DNA of 64,000 nt from the NCBI GenBank assembly GCA_963838235.1, contig CAWIQJ010000005.1, forward strand, positions 496,001 through 560,000. The letters are read 5' to 3'. Shown here one piece after another: positions 38,335 to 46,438 of the stretch (position 1 is its first letter; every line of letters starts with the position of its first letter). Under the pieces are notes generated by a model. The model saw only the letters and a program-made list of their open reading frames with translations, did not search any database and had not been told where the DNA came from. The DNA comes from JAFECT01 sp963838235 (lineage in GTDB: Bacteria; Pseudomonadota; Alphaproteobacteria; Caulobacterales; Caulobacteraceae). The position numbers were made by a program, and so were the translations under genes.

Positions 38335-38682
38335 ATGGAAGACGCCATCGAAGCCCTGGCCGCCTTAGCCCACCCCGGACGCCTCGCTGTGTTTCGCCGT
38401 CTGGTGCAGGCGGGGCCGCAGGGCATCGCCGCCGGCGACATCGCACGCGAGCTCAGCGCCCCGGCGAACACCATGTCGACCCAGCTCGCCATCCTGACCC
38501 GCGCCGGCCTGATCGCCTCACGGCGCGAGAGCCGCTCGATCATCTATTCGGCGAACTACGAGGCCATCGGCGGCCTCATCGGTTTCCTTATGGAGGACTG
38601 CTGCCAGGGTCGGCCCGAAATCTGCGCACCGATCGCCGCCCGAGCCGTCTGTTGCGTCGCAAAACCGGAGGTCACTGCGTGA
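38335..38682 (+). CDS. arsR: ArsR-family metalloid-responsive repressor
   Basis: 115 residues, winged helix: ALAHPGRLAVFRRLVQAG, ARELSAPANTMSTQLAILTR (recognition helix), GLIASRRESRSIIYSANY. A cysteine-rich end (EDCCQGRPEICAP, then AVCCVAKP) offers an As(III) site near the C-terminus rather than in the DNA-binding helix. It controls the four genes behind it through the palindrome touching its start codon. It overlaps arsI by four bases (GTGA). Confidence 0.92.
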   Translation: MEDAIEALAALAHPGRLAVFRRLVQAGPQGIAAGDIARELSAPANTMSTQLAILTRAGLIASRRESRSIIYSANYEAIGGLIGFLMEDCCQGRPEICAPIAARAVCCVAKPEVTA

Positions 38683-39179
38683 AACGCCTGCATATCCACG
38701 TCGCGGTCGATGATCTCAGCCAATCCATCGGCTTCTATTCCACCCTGTTCGGGACCGATCCGTCGGTCGTGAAGACCGACTACGCCAAGTGGATGCTCGA
38801 CGACCCGCGTGTGAACTTCGCCATCTCCGCGCGCGGGCGCACCGCCGGCCTCGATCATCTCGGCATCCAGGCGCACGAAGCCGGCGAGCTCTCCGCAATC
38901 TCGGACCGCTTGAAGACAGCCGGCGCCGTGACGATCGACGAGGCGGCGACGACTTGCTGCTATGCGCAATCGGACAAGACCTGGACGACGGACCCTTCCG
39001 GCATCCGCTGGGAGACGTTCCACACGTTTGGCGACAGCACCGTCTATGGCGAGGACCTCGCCCCGGCGGACCTGAGCGGCGAGGCCTGTTGCACGCCCGC
39101 GACTCCGCAGGGCGCCTGCTGTCCGCCCAAACCCGACCTCAGCGCCGAAGCGCCGTGCTGCGGCGCCGCGAGAACCTGA
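38679..39179 (+). CDS. arsI: ArsI/CadI-family glyoxalase-fold protein, probable C-As lyase
   Basis: 166 residues from a GTG overlapping the arsR stop. Vicinal oxygen chelate fold: RLHIHVAVDDLSQSIGFYST, DHLGIQ, and the family hallmark ATTCCYAQSDKTW with a Cys pair that binds trivalent organoarsenical, then WETFHTFGDS. The C-terminal tail has three more Cys pairs (EACCTP, GACCPP, APCCGA), so it may also hold metalloid. Known ArsI proteins cleave methyl or aryl C-As bonds with Fe(II) and O2; a cadmium-induced relative (CadI) is the alternative. Confidence 0.85.
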   Translation: MKRLHIHVAVDDLSQSIGFYSTLFGTDPSVVKTDYAKWMLDDPRVNFAISARGRTAGLDHLGIQAHEAGELSAISDRLKTAGAVTIDEAATTCCYAQSDKTWTTDPSGIRWETFHTFGDSTVYGEDLAPADLSGEACCTPATPQGACCPPKPDLSAEAPCCGAART

Positions 39180-39187
39180 GGTCGACG

Positions 39188-39694
39188 ATGGGGGCGCCCT
39201 ACACCATCTTATTTCTCTGCACCGGAAACTCCGCGCGATCGATCCTCGCCGAGGCGATCATGAACCAGATCGGCGCCGGGAAGTTCGTCGCCTATTCGGC
39301 GGGGTCCATGCCGAAAGGGGCGGTCCACCCCGAGGCGCTGAAACTACTCGAAAGGATGGGCCACCCAACCACAGGCCTCCGCTCGAAGTCGTGGGATGAG
39401 TTCGCCCAGCCCGGCGCGCCGCAGCTCGATTTCGTCATCACCGTCTGCGACAACGCGGCGGGCGAGGTCTGTCCATACTGGCCGGGACAACCGGTCACGG
39501 CGCATTGGGGCATGCCCGATCCGGCCGCTGTCACGGGATCGGAGGCGGAGGTCGCGCTCGCCTTCGCCGACGCCTACCGGGTGCTGTCGAACCGGCTCAA
39601 GCTCCTCGCCGGCCTGCCGCTCGACAAGCTCGATCCGCTTTCGCTCAAGCATCGCGTCAGCGAGATCGGCCGGGACAACGTGACCACGAAATGA
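39188..39694 (+). CDS. arsC: Arsenate reductase, thioredoxin/LMW-phosphatase type
   Basis: 168 residues. Phosphatase-loop cysteine Cys11 in LFLCTGNSARSILAEA, and the redox pair in ITVCDNAAGEVCPYWPG. HWGMPDPAAVTGSE contains the general-acid aspartate. Reduces arsenate to arsenite using thioredoxin-type electron donors. Start at 39188, eight bases after the arsI stop; a longer in-frame extension upstream lies inside arsI. Four-base overlap with aqpS. Confidence 0.93.
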   Translation: MGAPYTILFLCTGNSARSILAEAIMNQIGAGKFVAYSAGSMPKGAVHPEALKLLERMGHPTTGLRSKSWDEFAQPGAPQLDFVITVCDNAAGEVCPYWPGQPVTAHWGMPDPAAVTGSEAEVALAFADAYRVLSNRLKLLAGLPLDKLDPLSLKHRVSEIGRDNVTTK

Positions 39695-40428
39695 CCGAGC
39701 CGAAAACGCAGCCTGTGGACGCAGGAACGCTGATCGCGAGTCTCGAACCGCCGATCCATCCCTTCTCCATGGCGCGCCGTCTCGTCGCCGAGGCGTTGGG
39801 GACCGCGCTGTTGCTCGCCGTGGTCATCGGATCGGGGATCATGGGCGAGCGCCTGGCGGGCGGTAATGTGGCGATCGCCCTGCTGGGCAACACGCTGGCG
39901 ACCGGCGCCGCGTTGGTGGTGCTGATCACGGTCTTCGGGCCGATTTCGGGGGCGCACTTCAATCCGACGGTGACGCTGGCCTTCGCCCTGCGCCGCGAGA
40001 TCGCTCCGGCGCTGGCGTTGGCCTATATCGCGGTTCAGGTCGCGGGCGCCGTGCTCGGCGTCTTTGCGGCGCACGCCATGTTCGCCGAGCCGATCCTGCA
40101 GATCTCCACCAAGCTCCGCGACGGGCCGGCGCAGGCTTTCTCCGAGTTCGTGGCCACGTTCGGTTTGCTGGCGACCATCTTCGGCGCCCTACGCTTCCGC
40201 CCGGAATTCACCCCGGTAGCGGTGGGGCTCTACATCACCGCGGCCTACTGGTTCACCGCCTCGACCTCGTTCGCGAACCCGGCCGTTACGATAGCGCGCG
40301 CGCTGTCGAATACCTTCGCGGGCATAGCGCCGTCGTCGGCGCCGGTTTTCATCGCCGCCCAACTCGCCGGCGCGGTGGCGGCGGTCGGCGTCTTCGGCTG
40401 GCTGTTGCGCGAGAGGCGGCCCGCGTGA
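39691..40428 (+). CDS. aqpS: Aquaglyceroporin-type channel (AqpS-like) of the ars operon
   Basis: 245 residues, six membrane segments plus two half-helices carrying the MIP motifs: the first is altered to NPT (HFNPTVTLAF), the second a normal NPA (FANPAVTIARAL). In Sinorhizobium an AqpS channel replaces the arsenite pump and lets arsenite leave down its gradient after arsenate reduction. No ArsB or Acr3 gene is in this operon, which fits the same design. Translationally coupled on both sides. Confidence 0.92.
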   Translation: MTEPKTQPVDAGTLIASLEPPIHPFSMARRLVAEALGTALLLAVVIGSGIMGERLAGGNVAIALLGNTLATGAALVVLITVFGPISGAHFNPTVTLAFALRREIAPALALAYIAVQVAGAVLGVFAAHAMFAEPILQISTKLRDGPAQAFSEFVATFGLLATIFGALRFRPEFTPVAVGLYITAAYWFTASTSFANPAVTIARALSNTFAGIAPSSAPVFIAAQLAGAVAAVGVFGWLLRERRPA

Positions 40429-40853
40429 GCGAGGCATTTCCGGTCACGATCTATCACAACCCCGCTTGCGGAACTTCTCGCAACACCCTCGCGATGATCC
40501 GCGCCGCGGCCTACGCGCCGACGGTGGTGGACTATCTCGAGACGGGTTGGACGCGGGTGCTGCTGGGCGAGCTGTGCGCGAGGACGCAGTCCACAGCGCG
40601 CGAACTCCTGCGCGAGAAGGGGACGCCCGCCGCCGAACTGGGCCTGCTGGACGGCGCCGGCGACGAGGCGATCCTAGACGCCATGGTGGCTTACCCAATC
40701 CTGGTGAACCGCCCCATCGTGGTCACGCCCCGGGGCGCAGCCCTGTGCCGGCCGTCGGAACGCGTCTTCGATCTGCTGGATCGTCGCCCGGAGACCTTCA
40801 CCAAGGAGGATGGCGAGGTGGTCGTTCCAAGCCTAGTCTCCGGCCGGTCCTAA
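40425..40853 (+). CDS. arsC: Arsenate reductase, glutaredoxin type
   Basis: 142 residues, thioredoxin fold of the ArsC/Spx family. Catalytic Cys15 in YHNPACGTSRNTLAMI, arginines in VNRPIVVTPRGAALCRPSE. Uses glutathione/glutaredoxin, thus a different electron source from the arsC at 39188. GTG start overlaps the aqpS stop. Its stop overlaps the convergent gene at 40850 by four bases (CTAA). Confidence 0.93.
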   Translation: MSEAFPVTIYHNPACGTSRNTLAMIRAAAYAPTVVDYLETGWTRVLLGELCARTQSTARELLREKGTPAAELGLLDGAGDEAILDAMVAYPILVNRPIVVTPRGAALCRPSERVFDLLDRRPETFTKEDGEVVVPSLVSGRS

Positions 40854-41089
40854 GCCCGCTTTTTCGCGGCCGAGGCGTCCTTTGCGAACTGTTTGAACAG
40901 TTCAGTCGCGATGGATTCGTAAGAGAAATCGCCGGATTTGCGCGCCGCCGCCACCACGTTGCGGATCGCGTCCGCTGACGCGGCCATGCGGGTGGTTTCA
41001 TCCTCGAAGGGAATCAGCACGCGGCGCATTTCGGCAACGCTGCGGACGTCCACACGACGCGAACTTCCGATGAAGGCGGGCTCCAGCAT
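40850..41089 (-). CDS. Small hypothetical protein downstream of kdpE
   Basis: 79 residues from the ATG at 41089, which has a full AGGAGG site upstream. Two amphipathic helices are likely (SVAEMRRVLIPFEDETTRMA and NVVAAARKSGDFSYESIATE), with a lysine-rich end (ASAAKKRA). No signal peptide or known domain. Same strand as the kdp genes but 360 bp away from kdpE, so probably its own unit. Confidence 0.65.
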   Translation of the reverse strand: MLEPAFIGSSRRVDVRSVAEMRRVLIPFEDETTRMAASADAIRNVVAAARKSGDFSYESIATELFKQFAKDASAAKKRA

Positions 41090-41349
41090 TCGGGCCTCCT
41101 GAGCGACGTCCCCGCGCCGCGCTTCAGCCGTATCGTCGAAAAGACTAGCAGATTCCTTTCGGATTGTCTCCCGCCGCAACTCGGCGCCGTCACGGCGCGG
41201 CCTGACCGGTGCGCCGTTCGCGGACTTATTGTGTTCGCGCAGCGCCTTCGTTCGCCGCTTGTCCGGTGCTAAACTGCAGGCGGGTCTTTGACATCTTGTC
41301 GCCGGAGGAGCCCGTCCAGGGACCGTCGTCGCATTCGACGCCGCGCAGC

Positions 41350-41441
41350 GTATTTTACGGTGGTTTTTCGGTGGAGGGGCCGCGGTCTCGCGAAGCTGAG
41401 GGGGGGGCGTCGCACCGTATTTACGGTGGTTTTACGGTGGA
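41350..41441. repeat. Two direct repeats of a 25-26-bp element
   Basis: GTATTTTACGGTGG... at 41350-41375 recurs as GTATTTACGGTGG... at 41417-41441, period 67 bp; each copy contains the CGGTGG core twice. The 360-bp stretch 41090-41450 between the small gene and kdpE contains nothing else clear. On the plus strand the copies read FYGGFSVE and IYGGFTVD in one short frame (41209-41469); on the minus strand HRKTTVK and HRKTTVN. Regulatory repeat or peptide repeat cannot be decided. Confidence 0.6.
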
Positions 41442-41450
41442 CTGGCGGTA

Positions 41451-42140
41451 TCAGACGCCGAAGCGATAACCTACGCCGGGCGCGGTGAGGATCAAAGTCG
41501 GACGGCCCGGATCGGCTTCCAGCTTCTGTCGCAGCTGGCCGATGAAGACGCGCAGATACTGCACGTCGTGCTCGTGCGCCGGGCCCCATACGGCGGTGAG
41601 AATCTGGCGATGCGTCAACACCCGGCCGCCGCCTTCGGCCAGGCGCGCGAGCAGGTCGTATTCCTTGGGCGAGAGATGCACCGCTTCGCCCCCGCGCGTG
41701 ACCAGGCGGCGGACCAAGTCGATCTCCACATTCCCCACGCGCACAAGGGGTTCAGAGCCCTCGCTCTGCAGCTTTCGGCGCATCGCCGCGCGCAGGCGCG
41801 CGAGCAGTTCGCCGACCCCGAACGGCTTCTCCACATAGTCGTCGGCGCCCAGGTCCAGCGCGTCGATCTTCTCGGCCTCCTGATGCCGCGCCGAGAGGAT
41901 CACGATGGGTCCGGCGTAGAAGGCCCGCGCCTTGGCCAGGGCCTCCTTGCCGTCCATGTCGGGCAGGCCGAGGTCGAGCACCACCGCGTCGGGGGGCTTC
42001 CGCGCGATCTCGCGCAGGCCGTCGGCGGCGGTGTCGGCGCGGACCGGCTCATAGCCCGCGACGTCCAGCGCCGGGCTCAGGAACCGGTGGATCTGCGGCT
42101 CGTCGTCGATGACGAGGATGCGCGGGCGCGAGGCGGTCAA
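41451..42140 (-). CDS. kdpE: KdpE response regulator
   Basis: 229 residues, OmpR/PhoB class. Receiver domain with acidic pair in ILVIDDEPQIHRFL, phospho-aspartate in VVLDLGLPDMDG, lysine in DYVEKPFGVGEL. C-terminal winged helix VHLSPKEYDLLARLAEGGGR ... VQYLRVFIGQLRQKLEADPG ... GVGYRFGV. Lies 10 bp after kdpD. It should activate the kdp promoter at low K+ or turgor. Confidence 0.95.
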   Translation of the reverse strand: MTASRPRILVIDDEPQIHRFLSPALDVAGYEPVRADTAADGLREIARKPPDAVVLDLGLPDMDGKEALAKARAFYAGPIVILSARHQEAEKIDALDLGADDYVEKPFGVGELLARLRAAMRRKLQSEGSEPLVRVGNVEIDLVRRLVTRGGEAVHLSPKEYDLLARLAEGGGRVLTHRQILTAVWGPAHEHDVQYLRVFIGQLRQKLEADPGRPTLILTAPGVGYRFGV

Positions 42141-42150
42141 AGGGGGGCGC

Positions 42151-44838
42151 TCACAACAGGAACTCGTGGGTTCTGATCGTCTTGGGCAGGCTGATCAGCA
42201 GGCGCGTCCCGCCCGTGCCCGCGACCGGGCTGACCGCCGCAATGCGGCCGCCCATGGCCTCGACGAAGCCCTTGGCGATGGACAGGCCCAGGCCCGCGCT
42301 CTTGCCGCGGTCGGTCGGGATGTCGAGGCGGCGGAACTTGTCGAACACCCGCTCCAGCTCTCCGCGCGGGATGCCGCGCCCCTGGTCCTCGATGGAAATC
42401 ACCACCTCGTCGGGGTCCTCGTGGGCGGCCACCTCGATGCGGCTGCGCTCAGGACTGTAGCTGATGGCGTTCTCAAGGATATTGACGACCGCCTGCTCCA
42501 GCAGGCCCGGGTCCACTTTCACCATGGAAAGTTGGGGCGCGAAATCCCGCTCGAGCGTCCGCTCGCCCAGGCGCCGCGAAACGCGGTCGATCGCCGCCTC
42601 CAGCGGCTCGCGCACATCCACTAGGTCCGTCCGCGGCTCGAGCCCGCCGCCCTCCAGCTTGGTCATGTCCAAGAGGTCGCCGACGTAGCGGTTCAGCCGC
42701 TCCGCCTCCTCGCGGATGCTGAACAGCAGGTCGCGGCGCACCGGCTTCTCCAGCTTGTCGCCGTATTCGATGAGCGTCGTGGTCGACCCCAGGACGGTCG
42801 ATAGCGGCGTCCTCAGGTCGTGGCTGATGGAGTTCAGCAGCGCGTCGCGCAGCCGGCCGGAGCGGCGCAGCGCTTCCGCGTCGGCGGCCTCAGCGGCGAA
42901 CTCGGCCCGCTCCAGCGCCACCGCGCCCTGATCCAGCAGCGCCAACACAAAGCGCTCATCCGCCTCCTGCGCGGCTTCGCCCGCCTCGACGCCGGCGACG
43001 CCGGAGCGGTCCTTCAAGCCGTCCAGCGGGCGGAACGTCCAGGCCGCGTTCGGCAGAGTGCCTGTGCCCGATCCCGCCGCCTCGCCGCGCTCCCACGCCC
43101 AGCGGGCGGCGGCCATGTCCGCGGTCGAAAGGGATTCCAGCGTCGGCGCGCCGGCGCAGGGCGCGATGTCGCCGTCCTGGGGCAGCAAAATGACCGCCTT
43201 GGCGCCCACGGCGGCGGCGAGCTGTTCTGCCAAGGCCTGCGCGGCCTCTTTCTGGCCGGCGGCGGCGGAGAGGCGGCGGCTCGCCTCGAGCAGCGAAGCA
43301 ATAGCGGAGGCGCGCCTCGCGGTGGCGCGGCCCTGGTCGCGCACCCGGCCGGTCAGCCAACCGGTGGCCGAGGCAACGCCAAAGAGCACGATAAAGGTGA
43401 GCACGTCTGCCGCGTGACCGATGTAGAAACTGAGCCGCGGCTCGAGGAAGAAGAAGTTGTAGGTGATGGCCGCCAGCGCCGCCGCGAACAGCGCCGGCCC
43501 CATGCCCCAGCCGATGCCGGCGGCGAGCACGCTGACGAGGTAGACCATCGCCAAGTTCGCGGTCTGGTTCGACATCTGGTCGATGACCGCCGAGACCCCG
43601 GTCGCCGCCGCCACGCACCCGACCGCCGCCAGATAGCCGAGCCAGGGGCGGCGCGCGCGCGCCCTCGGGCGCACGCCGGGGATCAATCGCGCGTCGGCGG
43701 CGGTCTCGGTGACGATGTGCAGCGCCGCGCCGCAGGAACGCTCGAGCAGCGCTTGCGGCAGGGACCGGCCGAACAGGGCGCGGAAACGGCGTTGCGGCGT
43801 GCGCCCGATGACGATCTGGGTCACGTTGTTGCGGCGCACGTAGTCGAGCACCGTCTCGACGATGTCGTCGCCGGTCAGCACCGCGGTCGTGCCGCCGAGC
43901 TGCTGCGCCAGCTTCAAGGCTTCGTTCAGGCGATGCGCGCTCGCCGCGTTCGCCGGCGGGCGGTTCGGCTGGTCGACGTGCGCCACGGTCCAGGGCGCGT
44001 TGGCCATCATGTCCGAAATCCGCCGGCCTGACCGCACCAGAGCAGCCGCCACCGGCGCGCCGCCGATCAAGACGAGAATACGCTCGCCCGCCGCCCATGG
44101 GCCCTCGACCCCCGCACGCTTCATGGCGCCGAGGAGCTGGTCGTCCACGGTCTCGGCGGTGCGGCGCAGCGCGAGTTCGCGCAGGGCCGTCAGGTTTTCC
44201 GGCTTGAAGAAACGGTCGGCGGCGACGCGCGCGGTCTCTTCCAGATAGACCTTGCCGTCGGCCAGGCGCTGGCGCAGTTCGCTGGGGGTGATATCGACCA
44301 GTTCGATATCGTCCGCGCGCGATAGGGCGGAATCAGGCACGGTCTCGCGCTGGCGCACGCCGGTGATCTTCCAGACCACGTCGACCAGGCTTTCCAGGTG
44401 CTGCACGTTCAGGGTGGTCCAGACGTCGATGCCGGCGGCCAACAATTCCTCGACGTCCTGCCAGCGCTTGGGGTGGCGCGCACCCGGGACGTTGGAGTGG
44501 GCGTATTCGTCGATCAGCAGCAGCGCGGGTTTGCGCCGCAACGCCTCGTCGAGATCGAATTCGAGGAAGGTCCGGCCGCGATACTCGAGCGGCTTGCGCG
44601 GCATCACCTCAAGCCCACGCAGCAGCGCTTCGGTCTCCTTTCGGCCGTGCGTCTCCACGACGCCCACCAGCACCTCGCCGCCTCCCGCTTTGCGACTGCG
44701 CGCGGCGCGAAGCATTTCGTAGGTCTTGCCGACACCGGGCGCCATGCCGAGGAAAACCTTGAGCTGACCGCGGTTTGCGCGATCAACCTCCTGGAGCAGG
44801 GCCTCGGGATCGGGGCGTCGGGGTTCTTCGACGGTCAT
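42151..44838 (-). CDS. kdpD: KdpD sensor histidine kinase
   Basis: 895 residues, the normal length. N-terminal KdpD domain with Walker A FLGMAPGVGKTYEML and LIDEYAHSNVPG, a USP-like domain (about 250-370; TQIVIGRTPQRRFRALFGRS), four close membrane segments (about 400-500), a GAF-like region, HisKA with LNSISHDLRTPLSTVLGS, and HATPase with NILENAISYS and GRGIP. Senses potassium limitation and phosphorylates KdpE. Separated from kdpC by 136 bp that contain a hairpin. Confidence 0.95.
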   Translation of the reverse strand: MTVEEPRRPDPEALLQEVDRANRGQLKVFLGMAPGVGKTYEMLRAARSRKAGGGEVLVGVVETHGRKETEALLRGLEVMPRKPLEYRGRTFLEFDLDEALRRKPALLLIDEYAHSNVPGARHPKRWQDVEELLAAGIDVWTTLNVQHLESLVDVVWKITGVRQRETVPDSALSRADDIELVDITPSELRQRLADGKVYLEETARVAADRFFKPENLTALRELALRRTAETVDDQLLGAMKRAGVEGPWAAGERILVLIGGAPVAAALVRSGRRISDMMANAPWTVAHVDQPNRPPANAASAHRLNEALKLAQQLGGTTAVLTGDDIVETVLDYVRRNNVTQIVIGRTPQRRFRALFGRSLPQALLERSCGAALHIVTETAADARLIPGVRPRARARRPWLGYLAAVGCVAAATGVSAVIDQMSNQTANLAMVYLVSVLAAGIGWGMGPALFAAALAAITYNFFFLEPRLSFYIGHAADVLTFIVLFGVASATGWLTGRVRDQGRATARRASAIASLLEASRRLSAAAGQKEAAQALAEQLAAAVGAKAVILLPQDGDIAPCAGAPTLESLSTADMAAARWAWERGEAAGSGTGTLPNAAWTFRPLDGLKDRSGVAGVEAGEAAQEADERFVLALLDQGAVALERAEFAAEAADAEALRRSGRLRDALLNSISHDLRTPLSTVLGSTTTLIEYGDKLEKPVRRDLLFSIREEAERLNRYVGDLLDMTKLEGGGLEPRTDLVDVREPLEAAIDRVSRRLGERTLERDFAPQLSMVKVDPGLLEQAVVNILENAISYSPERSRIEVAAHEDPDEVVISIEDQGRGIPRGELERVFDKFRRLDIPTDRGKSAGLGLSIAKGFVEAMGGRIAAVSPVAGTGGTRLLISLPKTIRTHEFLL

Positions 44839-44897
44839 TCAGCGCGAGGGTGGCTGATCGCGAGACCCTTCGCAAACCCGGCCGCAAAGAAAATCGG

Positions 44898-44923
44898 CTC
44901 CCCTGCCGTGCAGGAAAGGGGAG
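44898..44923 (-). promoter_or_regulatory. Hairpin between kdpC and kdpD
   Basis: CTCCCCT (44898-44904) pairs with AGGGGAG (44917-44923); an alternative inner stem is CCTGC-cgt-GCAGG (44902-44914). It lies in the 136-bp gap between the transporter genes and the sensor genes. It may act as an attenuator or RNA-processing site that keeps sensor levels below pump levels. No T-run follows, so a classical terminator is unlikely. Confidence 0.35.
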
Positions 44924-44974
44924 GCGTCAGGGCGTTGGGAGCCCCTGGCGCCGGATTCGGCTGCTCGGCGCGAC

Positions 44975-45580
44975 TCACCCGGCGCCGAAACGGTGCATCG
45001 GAAAACGCGCGTCCAGCGCCATGTTGGCCTTCAGCACGTTGATCCGCGGCTGACCCATGAAGCCCATCGCAGGGCCTTCGGTCGCCCGGTCGATCAGCTG
45101 CGCGACCAGGGCCGCATCAACTCCCCGCGCCTTGGCGATGCGATAGATCTGAAGATGCGCGTTGTCGGGCGAGATGTCGGGATCGAGCCCCGAGGCGGAG
45201 GTGGTGACCGCATCTGCGGGCAGGGGGCTCGCACCCGCGCCGTCCTCCTTGCGGAGCTTGTCGGCGTCGGCTGCCTCGCGCTTGGCGAGATCGGCGTTCA
45301 GCGGTCCGTAGTTCGATCCGCCCGAACTCATGGTGTCATAGCCGTTCTTGCCCGCCGCCGAAGGACGCGGATGCAAGTATTCGGGCCGGGTGAAAGGCTG
45401 GGCGATGAGGGCCGACCCGATCACGTGACCGGCCTTGTTCTTCAGAAAGCTGCCCTTCGCCTGGAACGGCATCGTGGCTTGGGCAGCGCCGGTGATCGCA
45501 AGCGGATAGGCGATGCCGAGCAGGACGGTGAAGGCGAGCGTCGAGACGATGGCGGGGCGGATTTGGGAGAGAAGGGACAT
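44975..45580 (-). CDS. kdpC: KdpC subunit of the potassium-transporting ATPase
   Basis: 201 residues. One N-terminal membrane segment (IVSTLAFTVLLGIAYPLAIT), then the periplasmic domain: SALIAQPFTRPEYLHPRPSA, SSGGSNYGPLN, DAVTTSASGLDPDISPDNA and the conserved LNVLKANMALD-like INVLKANMALDARF. KdpC helps K+ binding by KdpA. Unusually it is separated from kdpB by a gene for an outer-membrane-type protein. Confidence 0.95.
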   Translation of the reverse strand: MSLLSQIRPAIVSTLAFTVLLGIAYPLAITGAAQATMPFQAKGSFLKNKAGHVIGSALIAQPFTRPEYLHPRPSAAGKNGYDTMSSGGSNYGPLNADLAKREAADADKLRKEDGAGASPLPADAVTTSASGLDPDISPDNAHLQIYRIAKARGVDAALVAQLIDRATEGPAMGFMGQPRINVLKANMALDARFPMHRFGAG

Positions 45581-45589
45581 GGTCTTACC

Positions 45590-46420
45590 TCACCAGCGCT
45601 TGGAAACGCCGACATAGAGTTGCGAACGCGGCGTCGCCTTGTTCAGGCCGAAGTTGGCGCCCACGTCGAGTTGAAGGGTGTTGTTCACCGCATAGGTCGC
45701 CGCCACGTCGGCCGAGCTTTGCGACACCGTGCCGAGCGGATCCCAATTCTGGTCGTTCCAGTACTCGGCCGCGAGGCTGATCTTGTTGGTTACTGGCCGG
45801 GAGACGTTGATCAGCTGCACCATGTTCAGGTGATGGCCGTCGAGCGCTGCGTTTTCGAGCGAGTCCAGCTCGGGCCCGAAGGTCAGGCTGAATTTGTCGG
45901 GCAGGTTGAAGCTGACCGGTACGGCCAGGCCACCTTCGACCTCGCCGTTGCCGATGTGGTGATCGGCTGTCGGCGCCTTCACCCACGGGAGCACCGACAG
46001 GCTCCAATTTGCGTTGGAGACCGCAGCCCACTTCAGCCGCAGGAAGAGGTCGCCGACGCCGTTTTCCGTCTGAGAGAACGGTCCGAACCTGGTGTGGATT
46101 TCCTCAAAGGGGGCGATGTTGAATTCGACGTCTAGCTTGTTGTTGATCCCGTACTTGAGCGTCGGGTTCGGAGCGAGAATGACGTCGGTCGAAAGACCGT
46201 CGGCGGACGCGTGCGTCCAGTTCACAAGATCGCTCTCTACCTGCCAATGTCCGGCCGGCACGGTGCACGTCGCGTTCGCTTTGGTCGGACGGTCGGTGCA
46301 GATCGCGGCGTCGGCCGGCGACGCAGGGGTCGCCGCGGGCGCCGGGGCAGACGTCTGGGCAAAGGCGGCGGCCGGAGCGATGACTGCGGCCAGCGCGAGA
46401 GTGGAAACGAGGGCCTTCAT
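45590..46420 (-). CDS. Predicted outer-membrane beta-barrel protein inserted in the kdp operon
   Basis: 276 residues. Signal peptide MKALVSTLALAAVIAPAAAFA, a Pro/Ala linker, then alternating beta-strand sequence (GHWQVESDLVNWTHAS, PTLKYGINNKLDVEFNIAPF, GVGDLFLRLKWAAV, SLTFGPELDS) ending in an aromatic C-terminus QLYVGVSKRW, as expected of barrel proteins. It resembles the Phenol_MetA_deg-type transporter family. Located between kdpB and kdpC with short gaps (18 and 9 bp), so co-translated with the pump. A role in K+ entry across the outer membrane is conceivable but unproven. Confidence 0.8.
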   Translation of the reverse strand: MKALVSTLALAAVIAPAAAFAQTSAPAPAATPASPADAAICTDRPTKANATCTVPAGHWQVESDLVNWTHASADGLSTDVILAPNPTLKYGINNKLDVEFNIAPFEEIHTRFGPFSQTENGVGDLFLRLKWAAVSNANWSLSVLPWVKAPTADHHIGNGEVEGGLAVPVSFNLPDKFSLTFGPELDSLENAALDGHHLNMVQLINVSRPVTNKISLAAEYWNDQNWDPLGTVSQSSADVAATYAVNNTLQLDVGANFGLNKATPRSQLYVGVSKRW

Positions 46421-46438
46421 GGAAACAACTCCGATGGC

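Noticed and set aside
41209..41469. 86-codon plus-strand ORF as a confirmed gene
   Set aside because: No ribosome-binding site, and it overlaps the 3' end of kdpE; only the repeat inside is of interest.
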